Assembly (NCBI GenBank): GCA_028874675.1
Contig: JAPPJA010000025.1
Span: forward strand, 1-15,982
DNA: 15,982 nt
Reading direction: 5' to 3'
Source of the DNA: Chloroflexota bacterium
GTDB taxonomy: Bacteria > Chloroflexota > Dehalococcoidia > Lucifugimonadales > UBA3495
In this document: positions 7,647 to 14,722 of the stretch, in pieces
Layout of the letters: each line of letters begins with the position of its first letter
How positions within the stretch are numbered: the first letter of the stretch is position 1
The notes under the pieces: model-generated
Told to the model about the DNA's origin: nothing
Databases searched by the model: none
Seen by the model: the letters and a program-made list of their open reading frames with translations, nothing else
Position numbers and translations under genes: made by a program

Positions 7647-7995
7647 AGTTCTCTCCTTTGCTGGCTTTGCGTAGCGCGAGGGCGCTTCAGGTTGAGGCAA
7701 GCGTCCGGGACACTGAGTTCGGGACTCCATACTCGGCGCCAGCGTGTCGGGAGAGAAGGGCAGAGAGGGCGGATCAGAGGAGGGCCCTTCCCGTATCCGG
7801 TTTGTGCCGTGGTGGCACGGCGTTACCGGCACGGTTCGCCGGCTCGAGACACTTACGATGTCGTCTCAATTATATTGGCAAGCCGGGCGCTTAACCATAA
7901 CCGGACCGTCCCCGCCCGCCCGGGCAGCCTGATTTTGGGTACGCGGGCGTGTTAATATAGGCTATCAACCCAGAATCGGGGAGGTTACGCGTCCC
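7647..7995. other. Divergent intergenic region between amt and thrC
   Basis: About 350 bases with no convincing gene. On the minus side it would form the amt leader, with short hairpins at 7804-7818 and 7826-7842. On the plus side an AT-rich TTAATATAGG stretch (7952-7961) may be the -10 region of thrC, but no good -35 hexamer accompanies it. The thrC ribosome binding site GGGGAGG (7978-7984) lies at the right edge. Confidence 0.5.
7869..7897 (-). promoter_or_regulatory. Candidate promoter for amt
   Basis: Read on the minus strand, a perfect -10 hexamer TATAAT (7874 down to 7869) is preceded at 17 bases by TGGTTA (7897 down to 7892), a weak -35 with three of six matches. Transcription would start near 7862, giving a leader of roughly 215 nt before the amt start codon. 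A weak -35 would be consistent with activation by a nitrogen regulator, but no such site was recognised. Confidence 0.4.
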
Positions 7996-9174
7996 ATGTT
8001 CAGCTACATAGACCGCCTGGAGTGTACCCAATGCGGCAAAACGTATCCCCACGACCAGGTAAGCAAAATCAGCCCTTGCTGCGGCAAGGTGCTGTTCGCG
8101 CGCTATGACCTGCCACGGCTGCGCCGCGAGGTAAGCCGGGACGTTTTTGCGGGCCGCGACTCCAACATGTGGCGTTTTTCTGAACTGATGCCGGTGACCC
8201 AGCACGACAACGTAGTCACCCTGGGCGAGGGAGGCACGCCGCTGCTGGCGGCCACCAACCTGCAGAAAAAGCTGGGCCTGAAGAGTTTGTTCATCAAGGA
8301 AGAGGGCCTGAACCCCACCGGGACCTTCAAGGCAAGGGGGATATCCGCCGCAGTTTCCAAGGGCGTGGAACTGGGCATCGGCGGATTTACCATGCCCTCG
8401 GCCGGCAACGCCGCCGGGGCCGCGGCGGCCTACGGGGCCCGGGCAGACCGTCCGATGAAGGTGTTCATGCCCCAGGACGCCCCTTCCGCCAACAAGAAGG
8501 AATCGGTCATGGCGGGCTCGGAGCTTAACCTGGTGGACGGGCTGATCAGCGATGCGGGCCGAATTGCCGTGGCAGTGGCGGAGGAACAGGACCTGTTCGA
8601 CCTCTCCACCCTGAAGGAACCCTACCGGGCCGAGGGCAAGAAGACCATGGGCCTGGAAATAGCGATGCAGCTGGGCTGGAAGATGCCCGACGCCATAATC
8701 TACCCCACCGGTGGGGGCACGGGCATCATCGGTATGTACAAGGGCTTCCAGGAACTGCTGGAACTGGGCTGGATTGAGGGCACGCCGCCCAAGTTCATTG
8801 CCGTTCAGCCCACCGGTTGCCAGCCCATCGTCAAGGCATTCAATGACGGCGCCGACACGGCCCAGATGTGGGAAAACGCTGCCACGGTGGCGGACGGCCT
8901 GCGGGTGCCCGGCCCCTTCGCCGACTACCTGATCCTGAAGGCCATCCGGGAGACGGGCGGCACTGCCCTGGCCATCGAGGATAACGACATGGTGGAAGCC
9001 ATGTACGAAATCGCCACGGAAGAGGGCATCATCGCCTGCCCCGAGGGAGCGGCCACCCTGGTGGGCCTGAAGAAGCTGCTGGAGCAGGGGTTCCTGGGCG
9101 CCGAGGAGTCTATAGTCCTGCTGAATACGGGGTCCGGTTACAAGTACCTGGACCTGATTCGCGACAGCAACTAA
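7996..9174 (+). CDS. thrC: Threonine synthase
   Basis: This 392-aa PLP enzyme converts O-phosphohomoserine to threonine, the last step of threonine synthesis. An N-terminal zinc-ribbon-like segment has CTQC (Cys10, Cys13) and CC (28-29). The fold-type II catalytic core follows, with NPTGTFKARG (106-115) placing the PLP lysine at Lys112, a phosphate-binding SAGNAAGAAAAYGAR loop near 134-148, and a glycine-rich PTGGGTGIIGM segment. The C-terminal NTGSGYKYLD is also typical. Length agrees with bacterial class-II threonine synthases. The ATG at 7996 has GGGGAGG eleven bases upstream. No homoserine kinase or dehydrogenase gene is adjacent. It is the first of a run of four plus-strand genes, but gaps of about 140-150 bases make a single operon uncertain. 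Confidence 0.92.
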   Translation: MFSYIDRLECTQCGKTYPHDQVSKISPCCGKVLFARYDLPRLRREVSRDVFAGRDSNMWRFSELMPVTQHDNVVTLGEGGTPLLAATNLQKKLGLKSLFIKEEGLNPTGTFKARGISAAVSKGVELGIGGFTMPSAGNAAGAAAAYGARADRPMKVFMPQDAPSANKKESVMAGSELNLVDGLISDAGRIAVAVAEEQDLFDLSTLKEPYRAEGKKTMGLEIAMQLGWKMPDAIIYPTGGGTGIIGMYKGFQELLELGWIEGTPPKFIAVQPTGCQPIVKAFNDGADTAQMWENAATVADGLRVPGPFADYLILKAIRETGGTALAIEDNDMVEAMYEIATEEGIIACPEGAATLVGLKKLLEQGFLGAEESIVLLNTGSGYKYLDLIRDSN

Positions 9175-9210
9175 CGGTTTGGCGCCCTGGAATTAACGGG
9201 TAAAGTGAGT

Positions 9211-9250
9211 CCGTTCGTGGTGAGCCCTTCGACATGCTCAGCGCGAACGG
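9211..9250. repeat. REP-like extragenic palindrome upstream of ispH
   Basis: CCGTTCG (9211-9217) pairs with CGAACGG (9244-9250), and TGAGC (9221-9225) pairs with GCTCA (9236-9240), leaving a 3-base internal mismatch and a loop around CCTTCGACAT. The core GTGAGCCCTTCGACATGCTC is very close to a repeat unit that I recognise from intergenic regions of many bacterial genomes, including Chloroflexota. It lies between thrC and ispH, and could act as a weak transcription block or simply be a REP/MITE-type passenger. Confidence 0.72.
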
Positions 9251-9316
9251 GATATTCGGCATCGACGGGATACCTTGATACCCTGGAAGACGAAAGGAGT
9301 TGAGGGAGGGATGGTC

Positions 9317-10216
9317 ATGGAAGTGATACTCTGCTCTCCTCGCGGCTTTTGCGCCGGCGTGGTCCGGGCCATCCAGGTGGTTGAAGAGTGCCTGGAGCGG
9401 TTCGGCCCGCCAATCTACGTAAAGCACCAGATTGTCCACAATCCTTACGTGGTGGGGGAACTGGAAGCGAAGGGCGCGGTCACCGTGGAAACGGTGAAAG
9501 AGATACCGGAAGGGTCGCGGGTGGTCTTTTCGGCCCACGGGTCCCCTCCCGAGGACTTTAAACGGGCCAGGGAACGCAACCTGCAGGTAATTGACGCCGT
9601 CTGCCCGCTGGTTACCCGCGTACACAACGAGGCCAAGAAATATCATCGGGAGGGCCGCCGAATCATACTGGTGGGCCACGACGGGCACCAGGAAGTGAAG
9701 GGCACCATGGGGCAGGCCCCCATGGAACTGGTGGACGAGAACTCAGACAATGGCATTCCTGTATGGGAGGATGATGTTCCGGTGGCGGTGCTGACCCAGA
9801 CCACCCTTTCCACCGGCGACACGGCCGCAGCCATTGACCATATCCGGGAACGGTTTCCCCAGGCCGAGATACGCAACGACATATGCTATGCCACCACCAA
9901 CCGCCAGGCGGCGGTCAGCAGGATGGCCACGATGGTGGACATGGCCCTGGTAATCGGGGCCCAGAACAGTTCCAACTGCAACCGGCTGCTGGAGCTGGCC
10001 CTGTCCCTGGGAATACCGGCCTACCTGATAAACGGGCCAGAAGAGATCCAGCCGGAGTGGATGGCCGGGGCAGCCAGAGTGGGGATCGCCTCCGGAGCTT
10101 CAACCCCGGAAGTCCTGGTGGACGCCGTGATAGCTGCGCTGAACCCGGAAAAGGTGACCAACCTGGAGGTGGTGGATGAAGACATCAGCTTCACCATGCC
10201 CCGGGAATTACGGTAG
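9317..10216 (+). CDS. ispH: 4-hydroxy-3-methylbut-2-enyl diphosphate reductase
   Basis: This 299-aa iron-sulfur enzyme (IspH/LytB) carries out the last step of the MEP isoprenoid pathway, making IPP and DMAPP. The three cluster-binding cysteines are visible in SPRGFCAGVVRA (near residue 12), DAVCPLVTRVH (near 97) and DICYATTNRQ (near 194). The catalytic glutamate region GHDGHQEVKGTMG and the substrate-binding TQTTLS and SGASTPE segments are present. Length is normal. The ATG at 9317 is preferred: GGGAGG lies seven bases upstream, whereas an ATG at 9311 sits directly against that site and a TTG at 9275 has no support. It follows thrC after a gap holding a palindromic repeat, so it may have its own promoter. 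No other MEP gene is in the window. Confidence 0.95.
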   Translation: MEVILCSPRGFCAGVVRAIQVVEECLERFGPPIYVKHQIVHNPYVVGELEAKGAVTVETVKEIPEGSRVVFSAHGSPPEDFKRARERNLQVIDAVCPLVTRVHNEAKKYHREGRRIILVGHDGHQEVKGTMGQAPMELVDENSDNGIPVWEDDVPVAVLTQTTLSTGDTAAAIDHIRERFPQAEIRNDICYATTNRQAAVSRMATMVDMALVIGAQNSSNCNRLLELALSLGIPAYLINGPEEIQPEWMAGAARVGIASGASTPEVLVDAVIAALNPEKVTNLEVVDEDISFTMPRELR

Positions 10217-10370
10217 CTCTGATCCCCGCCAACCTGGCGAAGGGACCGCAAGCGGCGCGCGCCTGCCGGCAGTTTCGTGACCATGTTTAGTCAACGTCCC
10301 CTTCCCGCTAGTTTGGCCCGGTTATCGAAAGACAGCCACCGGCGCCTTTTCGGCCGCCATCGGGGCTGAT

Positions 10371-11456
10371 TTGAGCCTCCTGGAGGAACAGGGCGCTCCC
10401 CGACCCCTGGTCCGGCGTGTCTTTTCCCTGCCCACCCTGGTGTCGCTGGCGCTGGCGGGGGCCTTTCTCGCCTTCCTGTCCACCCGCCTGGAGGTTGACT
10501 TCGGAGCAACCTGGCAGCACGTGCGCTCGGCCAATGCCTGGTACCTGGCGCTGGCCGTGGCGATTCACTACACCACCTTCCTGTTCCGGGGCCTGCGGTG
10601 GAGGCTGCTGCTGAACAACAGCCGGGACGGGGACGGGGAAGCTGCCGGAGTATGGCAGTGCAGCCAACTGGTTTTGCTGGGCTGGTTTGCCAACTCGGTG
10701 GCCTGGCTGCGGCTGGGCGATGCCTACCGCGCCTACCTGTACCACGAGGAACGCCGCGCCCCCTTCGTCCGCACCATGGGGACCATCCTCTCGGAGCGGC
10801 TGCTGGACATCACCACCGTGGCGCTGCTGCTGGCCGTTTGCCTTCCTTTCGTGGCGAGGTCAGGCGGAGGGGGGGCCTGGACCGTGGCCGCCTCTGCCGC
10901 CTCCCTGCTGGGGCTGCTGGCCATGGCGTTACTGGCCATTGCCGCTACCCGGGACAGCAGCGGTGGCCTGCTCCAGCGCCTTACTGGCTGGCTGCCGGAC
11001 CGCCTGGCAGGGTGGATTCTGGAACGTTACAGCCAGTTTCGCGAAGGGGCCCTGCTCAGCCTGAAGCGGATACCCCTGGCCGGGGTTTACGGGCTGCTGG
11101 GATGGCTGGCGGAGACAGCCCGGCTATACCTGGTAACCCAGGCGCTGGATATTCACCTGTCGCCGGCCCTGGTGGTGTTTATGACCCTGGCCAATTCGCT
11201 GCTGACCCTGGTGCCCACCCCGGGCGGAGTGGGAGCGGTGGAAGCGGGCCTGGCCGGCCTTCTGAAGCAACTGTCCACCCTGTCCACGCCGGCGGTGGCG
11301 GCCCTGGTGGTGGTGGACCGGTCAATCAGCTATTTGAGCGTCATTGCGGTGGGCGCCGTCCTGTTTCTGGTAAGGTGGGCGACTGGGCACCTGCGGAAAA
11401 CCGACCCTTCTACTGCCGGCGCAGAAAACCCCGCGGGGAAGGGTGAGCAGGCATGA
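10371..11456 (+). CDS. UPF0104 / lysylphosphatidylglycerol-synthase-type flippase-like membrane protein
   Basis: This 361-aa polytopic membrane protein fits the UPF0104 family, related to the transmembrane half of lysylphosphatidylglycerol synthases and thought to move or modify lipids in the cytoplasmic membrane. About eight hydrophobic segments are visible, beginning at residues 19-36 (LPTLVSLALAGAFLAFLS). Family features are the FRGLRWRLLL segment near 73-82, an AWLRLGDAYRAYLYHEE stretch near 109-125, ERLLDITTVALLL near 143-155 and PTPGGVGAVEAGL near 282-294. A short hydrophilic tail ends the protein. The start is a TTG at 10371, the only start codon before the first helix with an acceptable N-terminus; its ribosome binding site is poor, so a nearby alternative is possible. 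Its last codons overlap the start of the DUF488 gene by four bases. The lipid substrate is unknown. Confidence 0.85.
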   Translation: MSLLEEQGAPRPLVRRVFSLPTLVSLALAGAFLAFLSTRLEVDFGATWQHVRSANAWYLALAVAIHYTTFLFRGLRWRLLLNNSRDGDGEAAGVWQCSQLVLLGWFANSVAWLRLGDAYRAYLYHEERRAPFVRTMGTILSERLLDITTVALLLAVCLPFVARSGGGGAWTVAASAASLLGLLAMALLAIAATRDSSGGLLQRLTGWLPDRLAGWILERYSQFREGALLSLKRIPLAGVYGLLGWLAETARLYLVTQALDIHLSPALVVFMTLANSLLTLVPTPGGVGAVEAGLAGLLKQLSTLSTPAVAALVVVDRSISYLSVIAVGAVLFLVRWATGHLRKTDPSTAGAENPAGKGEQA

Positions 11457-11824
11457 TCTATACGGCCAGCTACTATGACCCCCAGGACTGGGTGGGACAA
11501 ACTTACCGGGTTTCCCGCGCCCATCCGAGGGGTCGCAAGACCCAGTGGGAGACGCTGCCCTTCCTGTATCCGCCCCTCCCGCTGTTGCGGGCATACCGGC
11601 AGGGAGACCTGGATTTCGAGGAGTTGAGCCGGGAGTATCGACGGGAGCTGGACCAGAAGCTGCTGGTGGATTTCCGGATGAGGCGATGGCTCACGCACCT
11701 GCCGAGCATGGGAGACGTAACCCTGCTCTGCTTTGAGCGGGGCGAGGAACTGTGCCACCGCCGAATAGCGGCCCAATGGCTCCATGAACACGCGCCAGGG
11801 CTGGAATTGGGGGAGTTGAGGTAG
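11453..11824 (+). CDS. DUF488 family protein
   Basis: This 123-aa cytoplasmic protein resembles the DUF488 family. The C-terminal signature VTLLCFERGEELCHRRIAAQWL (in residues 89-110), with Cys93 and the Cys101-His-Arg cluster, is its hallmark. DUF488 proteins are small and uncharacterised, sometimes placed near nucleic-acid or redox genes; a biochemical role cannot be given. The ATG overlaps the TGA of the flippase-like gene (ATGA at 11453-11456), so translation is probably coupled. The family N-terminus usually starts with a short strand as seen here (MIYTASYYDP). The link to the membrane protein is only by position. Confidence 0.78.
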   Translation: MIYTASYYDPQDWVGQTYRVSRAHPRGRKTQWETLPFLYPPLPLLRAYRQGDLDFEELSREYRRELDQKLLVDFRMRRWLTHLPSMGDVTLLCFERGEELCHRRIAAQWLHEHAPGLELGELR

Positions 11825-11983
11825 CTTGCGGTAAACGCCCCGGGTGGCGAAAGGGGCCACGCTCGGGGGACGGGACTGATCGCGGTGGAGACCGGTCGAA
11901 AGGGCACGCGGCCTGGGCACGGAAATCCGGAGCGGGCCGGAATCTTGCATGGCCAACAGTGAATACCGGTAAAGCTTAACGAG

Positions 11984-12017
11984 GATTCCTGGACGCCGGC
12001 GAAAGCCGGCATGACGG
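11984..12017. repeat. Extragenic palindromic repeat
   Basis: GCCGGC (11995-12000) and GCCGGC (12005-12010) form a perfect 6-bp stem closed by GAAA, a stable tetraloop. The flanks GATTCCTGGACG and ATGACGGGG match a repeat style (GATTCC...hairpin...ATGACG) scattered in intergenic regions of many bacteria. It may be a non-autonomous mobile repeat. Confidence 0.65.
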
Positions 12018-12255
12018 GGAAGGCTGGCACGGAAACCCCCACCAGCTCTGAACCCTCACCCTTTAGACGGGAAGCGTTCCTTTTCAGGCGGTATCGCCCT
12101 GGCAGAGCGGTCAAAATGCAGTCAGGGCCGATTTGAAACCCGCACCCGACCTGTATAAACCACCTGAAACGCAACGCTTGCCCCGCAGTCAGGGCAATCG
12201 CATATGAGACTGCTCACCCTTCATCCAAGGGCATGGGCGCCGCATCAGGGTCAAG

Positions 12256-12275
12256 GTTCCCGCCTGCGCGGGAAC
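12256..12275. repeat. Extragenic palindromic repeat
   Basis: GTTCCCGC (12256-12263) and GCGGGAAC (12268-12275) form a perfect 8-bp stem with a CTGC loop, followed by GACGGGG. The form resembles the widespread GTTCCCGC...GCGGGAACGACG intergenic repeat. It is about 250 bases from the previous palindrome and shares the trailing GACGGGG with it. Confidence 0.65.
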
Positions 12276-12354
12276 GACGGGGTATTCCCCAATATGACAT
12301 GCGATAGCCTTGCCCCGCAGCCGGTTGCCATTTCCTTGCGGCTGGAATGTCTTG

Positions 12355-12360
12355 TATAAT
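12355..12360 (+). promoter_or_regulatory. -10 element for the small membrane protein gene
   Basis: A perfect TATAAT lies 74 bases before the start codon of the 140-aa gene. No strong -35 hexamer stands at the usual 16-18 bases; the best TTG-like hexamers (12325 and 12336) are at 24 and 13 bases. The promoter may be weak, or use an activator. Confidence 0.42.
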
Positions 12361-12434
12361 CTCCTCACAGGTAAGGCTGGTGGGCGTACATCCGGCGGTT
12401 ACAGACTTAATCTGGAGCAGGTGGCGGGGTAGTA

Positions 12435-12857
12435 ATGCCTGACAGGTATCAGGACGAAATTGAAGAGATTCTCAAGGGCATTGAGGAAGATGAGCCTGCC
12501 CGGCCGGCTCGCCGAACCCAGCCTATCATCGACGACATGCCCCGGGAGGCCCGGCAGGAACCGCCCCTGTATCGCGACCAGCCCAGCTCCGGCGGCGGCT
12601 CCGCGTCCAGGTGGAAGCACATAACTCCCGGCAGGGTAGCCCTGGCCGGATTCGCGTTCCTGGTACTGGGCCTGGCGCTGAACTCGGTGGGGTTCGGATG
12701 GCTGGTATGGCTGGGCTTGCTGGGACTGGCCGGCGCCTACCTGCTGTTCTTCGTCCGCCCCCGTCCGGTAAACCGGGACAAGCGGTGGCGTGGCAGGTCG
12801 GTAGAGTCTCAGGGGCCGTCACCGTGGCAGAGATTCAAGCGCTGGATGAGCGAATAA
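12435..12857 (+). CDS. Small two-helix membrane protein, function unknown
   Basis: I do not recognise this 140-aa protein. Its first 60 residues are hydrophilic and disordered-looking (MPDRYQDEIEEILKGIEEDE, then Pro/Arg-rich with a GGGS linker). Two hydrophobic segments follow at about 67-84 and 88-107 with a short turn, and the protein ends in a basic tail (RPRPVNRDKRWRGR...WQRFKRWMSE) likely at the cytoplasmic face. It has purine-rich sequence (GGAGCAGGTGG) upstream of the ATG, a TATAAT box 74 bases upstream, and a clear terminator 31 bases after the stop, so it is a complete single-gene transcript. The N-terminal style recalls small hypothetical proteins of Chloroflexota, but no function can be inferred. 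Confidence 0.72.
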   Translation: MPDRYQDEIEEILKGIEEDEPARPARRTQPIIDDMPREARQEPPLYRDQPSSGGGSASRWKHITPGRVALAGFAFLVLGLALNSVGFGWLVWLGLLGLAGAYLLFFVRPRPVNRDKRWRGRSVESQGPSPWQRFKRWMSE

Positions 12858-12870
12858 TCGCTGGGACCGG

Positions 12871-13353
12871 TCACTCATCAGGAAGATACTCCCGAAGCGC
12901 GAAGCTTTGGGAGTTTTGCTTTTCATCCGCCACCCAGACACCGTGCCTTCCCGCGCCGGCATCCTGATAAAACCTCTCTCGCGTTTCGGCCAGTCCTGCC
13001 TCGTTTTCCAGGCGCAGCAGGTGGGTGGAGCAGCGGCAGTCCGAAGAACCGAAGCCTCGGGCCACGGCCTCTCCGCCCATGCGCGCAATGGCTTCGGCCC
13101 AGCGACACTCCCACCGTTCGCCGCTGACCAGCCACCAGACTTCGGATATCCTGGCCGAAGCGGTAAGGCGGTCGATGTGCCAGTGGAGTTTCTTGTCCTG
13201 GCGGATATGGCGGCGGATTCGACCCTGGAGGCCGTTCATGGCGCTGCCACAGTAGAGGTAGAGGCCGGCGGGAAAATGGCAGGTTCCCAGCCGGCCCACT
13301 TCCAGGCTCAGGCTTTCCGCCAGGTCAATGACCAGTATGTAGCTGCCCCTCAT
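12871..13353 (-). CDS. GIY-YIG / DUF123 family protein
   Basis: This 160-aa protein fits the DUF123 group of the GIY-YIG nuclease-like superfamily, also found fused to endonuclease III in some archaea. A variant GIY-YIG core lies at residues 28-38 (PAGLYLYCGSA), followed by GRIRRHIRQDKKLHWHIDRL (44-63) with the conserved Arg and His positions. Conserved GER-EC (78-83) and GFGSSDCRCSTHLLRL (near 99-114) segments are typical of DUF123. Biochemical activity of this group is not established, so nuclease action is uncertain. It converges on the small membrane protein gene: its 3' codons contain the terminator of that gene. It starts 32 bases after the stop of the LLM-class oxidoreductase, so the two may share an mRNA. 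Confidence 0.83.
   Translation of the reverse strand: MRGSYILVIDLAESLSLEVGRLGTCHFPAGLYLYCGSAMNGLQGRIRRHIRQDKKLHWHIDRLTASARISEVWWLVSGERWECRWAEAIARMGGEAVARGFGSSDCRCSTHLLRLENEAGLAETRERFYQDAGAGRHGVWVADEKQNSQSFALREYLPDE
12888..12923 (+). terminator. Rho-independent terminator of the small membrane protein gene
   Basis: ACTCCCGAAGC (12888-12898) pairs with GCTTTGGGAGT (12904-12914) as an 11-bp stem with one G-T wobble and a 5-base loop, followed by TTTGCTTTT. It stands 31 bases after the stop of the plus-strand gene and lies inside the C-terminal coding region of the opposing GIY-YIG/DUF123 gene. Confidence 0.85.
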
Positions 13354-13385
13354 GACCAGCCGAATCGGCAGGGGAGAGAGCCTTA

Positions 13386-14249
13386 CTAACCGGACACGGC
13401 CTGCTTGAATTCTTCAATGGCCTTGATGTGGGCATCGGGATTGGGCAGCCCGGCCCGCATGGTGTTAATGGACAGGTGGGTGGCGCCGCACTCGGCCCAG
13501 GCCTCGGCGGCGCGGTTCCAGGCATCGGCGCCATCAGCGTAGTTGAGACGCCCTTCGATGCCGATGTTGGCGGGGTCCCGGCCGGCCTTGGCAGCCAGTT
13601 CGCGCATCTGGCCAATGCGTTCCTGGCCGGCGCCGTCGGGCTGGAACTGGGGGAACCAGCCGTCTCCCAGCCGTCCGATACGGTCCACCACCTGGTCGGC
13701 GCCGCCGCCGAACCAGACGGGGATGGGCTGCTGCACCGGCAGGGGGTTGATGCCGGCGTGGGTAACCTTGTGGTACCTACCCTCGAAGTTGACGATATCC
13801 TGGGTCCACAGGGCCCTCATCAACTCAATCTGCTCCTCGCAGCGGCGGCCACGGTTGCGGAAGCTTTCGCCCAGGGCCTCGTATTCCACATCGTTCCAGC
13901 CGACGCCGATGCCCAGGCGGAGCCGCCCGCCGGTCAGGACGTCCACGGCGGCGGCCTGCTTGGCAACCAGGGCGGCCTGTCGCTGGGGCAGGATGAGAAT
14001 GCCGGTGGTCATCTGCAGCTTTTCAGTGATGCCGGCCAGGTAGCCAAAGAGGACGAAGGGTTCGTGGAAGGTGTCCACGTGGCTGTAGGGCCGGTTCCAC
14101 TCCTCGCGCTTGCTGGCGTCGGCGCCGAGGACGTGGTCAAAGACCAGCAGGTGCTCGTATCCCAGGGCTTCGGCGGCCTGGGCGTAATCGCGAACGGCCC
14201 CAGGGTCGGATCCGATTTCAGTCTGGGGAAAAACAACGCCTAGTTGCAT
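13386..14249 (-). CDS. LLM-class (luciferase-like) F420/flavin-dependent oxidoreductase
   Basis: This 287-aa protein fits the luciferase-like monooxygenase fold, in the LLM-class F420-dependent oxidoreductase group (TIGR03619 style). It starts MQLGVVFPQTEIGSDPG, with YAQAAEALGYEHLLVFDHVLG (residues 18-38) and the typical RLRLGIGVGWNDVEYEALG segment near 107-125; PVWFGGGADQVVDRIGRLGDGWF near 175-197 is the usual phosphate-binding and late-barrel region. The start at 14249 is preferred because GGAGG lies eight bases upstream; the frame extends to 14318 without support. It may use F420 or FMN as cofactor; which one cannot be told from sequence. Such enzymes are abundant in some Chloroflexota. 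Substrate unknown. Confidence 0.9.
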   Translation of the reverse strand: MQLGVVFPQTEIGSDPGAVRDYAQAAEALGYEHLLVFDHVLGADASKREEWNRPYSHVDTFHEPFVLFGYLAGITEKLQMTTGILILPQRQAALVAKQAAAVDVLTGGRLRLGIGVGWNDVEYEALGESFRNRGRRCEEQIELMRALWTQDIVNFEGRYHKVTHAGINPLPVQQPIPVWFGGGADQVVDRIGRLGDGWFPQFQPDGAGQERIGQMRELAAKAGRDPANIGIEGRLNYADGADAWNRAAEAWAECGATHLSINTMRAGLPNPDAHIKAIEEFKQAVSG

Positions 14250-14320
14250 GGGTGGGGCCTCCGTTAGAACATTACTTAGATGTTTACGCCGCATCCTCGC
14301 GAGGAATGTGCACAACAATT

Positions 14321-14722
14321 TCAGGCCGGACTAAGAGTGTCAACTCTGGTTGTGTCCATCTCTGAGGGGCGCCTCGAAATACCACTCAATTGATTCGATC
14401 CGGTTAAGCCCTGCATAACTCCATAGCAGGAAGGGCTTGTTATCTCCCTCGGCCCTATAGAAACCGATATACCTTCAGAGTTTAGCAACGTCATTCGAAA
14501 GAGACTAGGGGACCAGCTTTCAGTTCCCTGGTAAGCTGCAAGCGCATCACGAATCGTCTGGGACATTGACCTTCCCGTTTCACTGCAAATTTTTTCAATT
14601 CGAGCAAACTCACCCGCAGTCAAACGAACCGATACCACAACTGTCTCTTTACCGCGTTTTCCCAGAGCAGCTTCCGTTATTTCATCCCCCAGAGTGTATT
14701 CATCACCATAATTCATGCTCAT
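14321..14722 (-). CDS. Ribbon-helix-helix antitoxin-like protein with an extended C-terminus
   Basis: This 133-aa protein has a ribbon-helix-helix DNA-binding domain at residues 27-65: TVVVSVRLTAGEFARIEKIC is the strand and first helix, GRSMSQTIRDALAAYQ the second. This fits antitoxins that bind a partner toxin and repress their own operon. Its ATG overlaps the TGA of the upstream toxin-like gene by four bases (14719-14722), a typical toxin-antitoxin coupling; the order, toxin first, matches brnTA-type modules. After the domain, a 68-residue tail (GTESWSPSLFRMTLLNSEG...) has no recognisable motif, and antitoxins of this type usually end soon after the domain. The tail may be read-through past a lost stop or a frameshifted remnant. 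A start at the second Met (14716) is possible. Confidence 0.68.
   Translation of the reverse strand: MSMNYGDEYTLGDEITEAALGKRGKETVVVSVRLTAGEFARIEKICSETGRSMSQTIRDALAAYQGTESWSPSLFRMTLLNSEGISVSIGPREITSPSCYGVMQGLTGSNQLSGISRRPSEMDTTRVDTLSPA

Larger units (their letters stand above)
11825..12434. other. 610-base intergenic region with palindromic repeats, no gene
   Basis: I see no believable gene here in either direction. It contains two palindromic repeats (11984-12017 and 12256-12275), a 12-base direct repeat CTTGCCCCGCAG (12177-12188 and 12309-12320), and near its right end a TATAAT box for the following gene. Short reading frames cross it, but they run through the repeats and lack ribosome binding sites. 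Confidence 0.6.

Noticed and set aside
6447..7955. A 502-codon open frame on the plus strand antisense to amt
   Set aside because: It is the mirror of a clear Amt gene in GC-rich DNA, has Gly/His/Gln-rich composition without motifs, and lacks a ribosome binding site.
12011..12136. A 41-codon plus-strand frame in the large gap
   Set aside because: Its ATG belongs to the palindromic repeat, there is no ribosome binding site, and the composition is not protein-like.
13428..14243. A 271-codon open frame antisense to the LLM-class oxidoreductase
   Set aside because: Its Gly/Val/Ala-rich translation has no family features, while the opposite strand encodes a typical luciferase-like protein with a good ribosome binding site.
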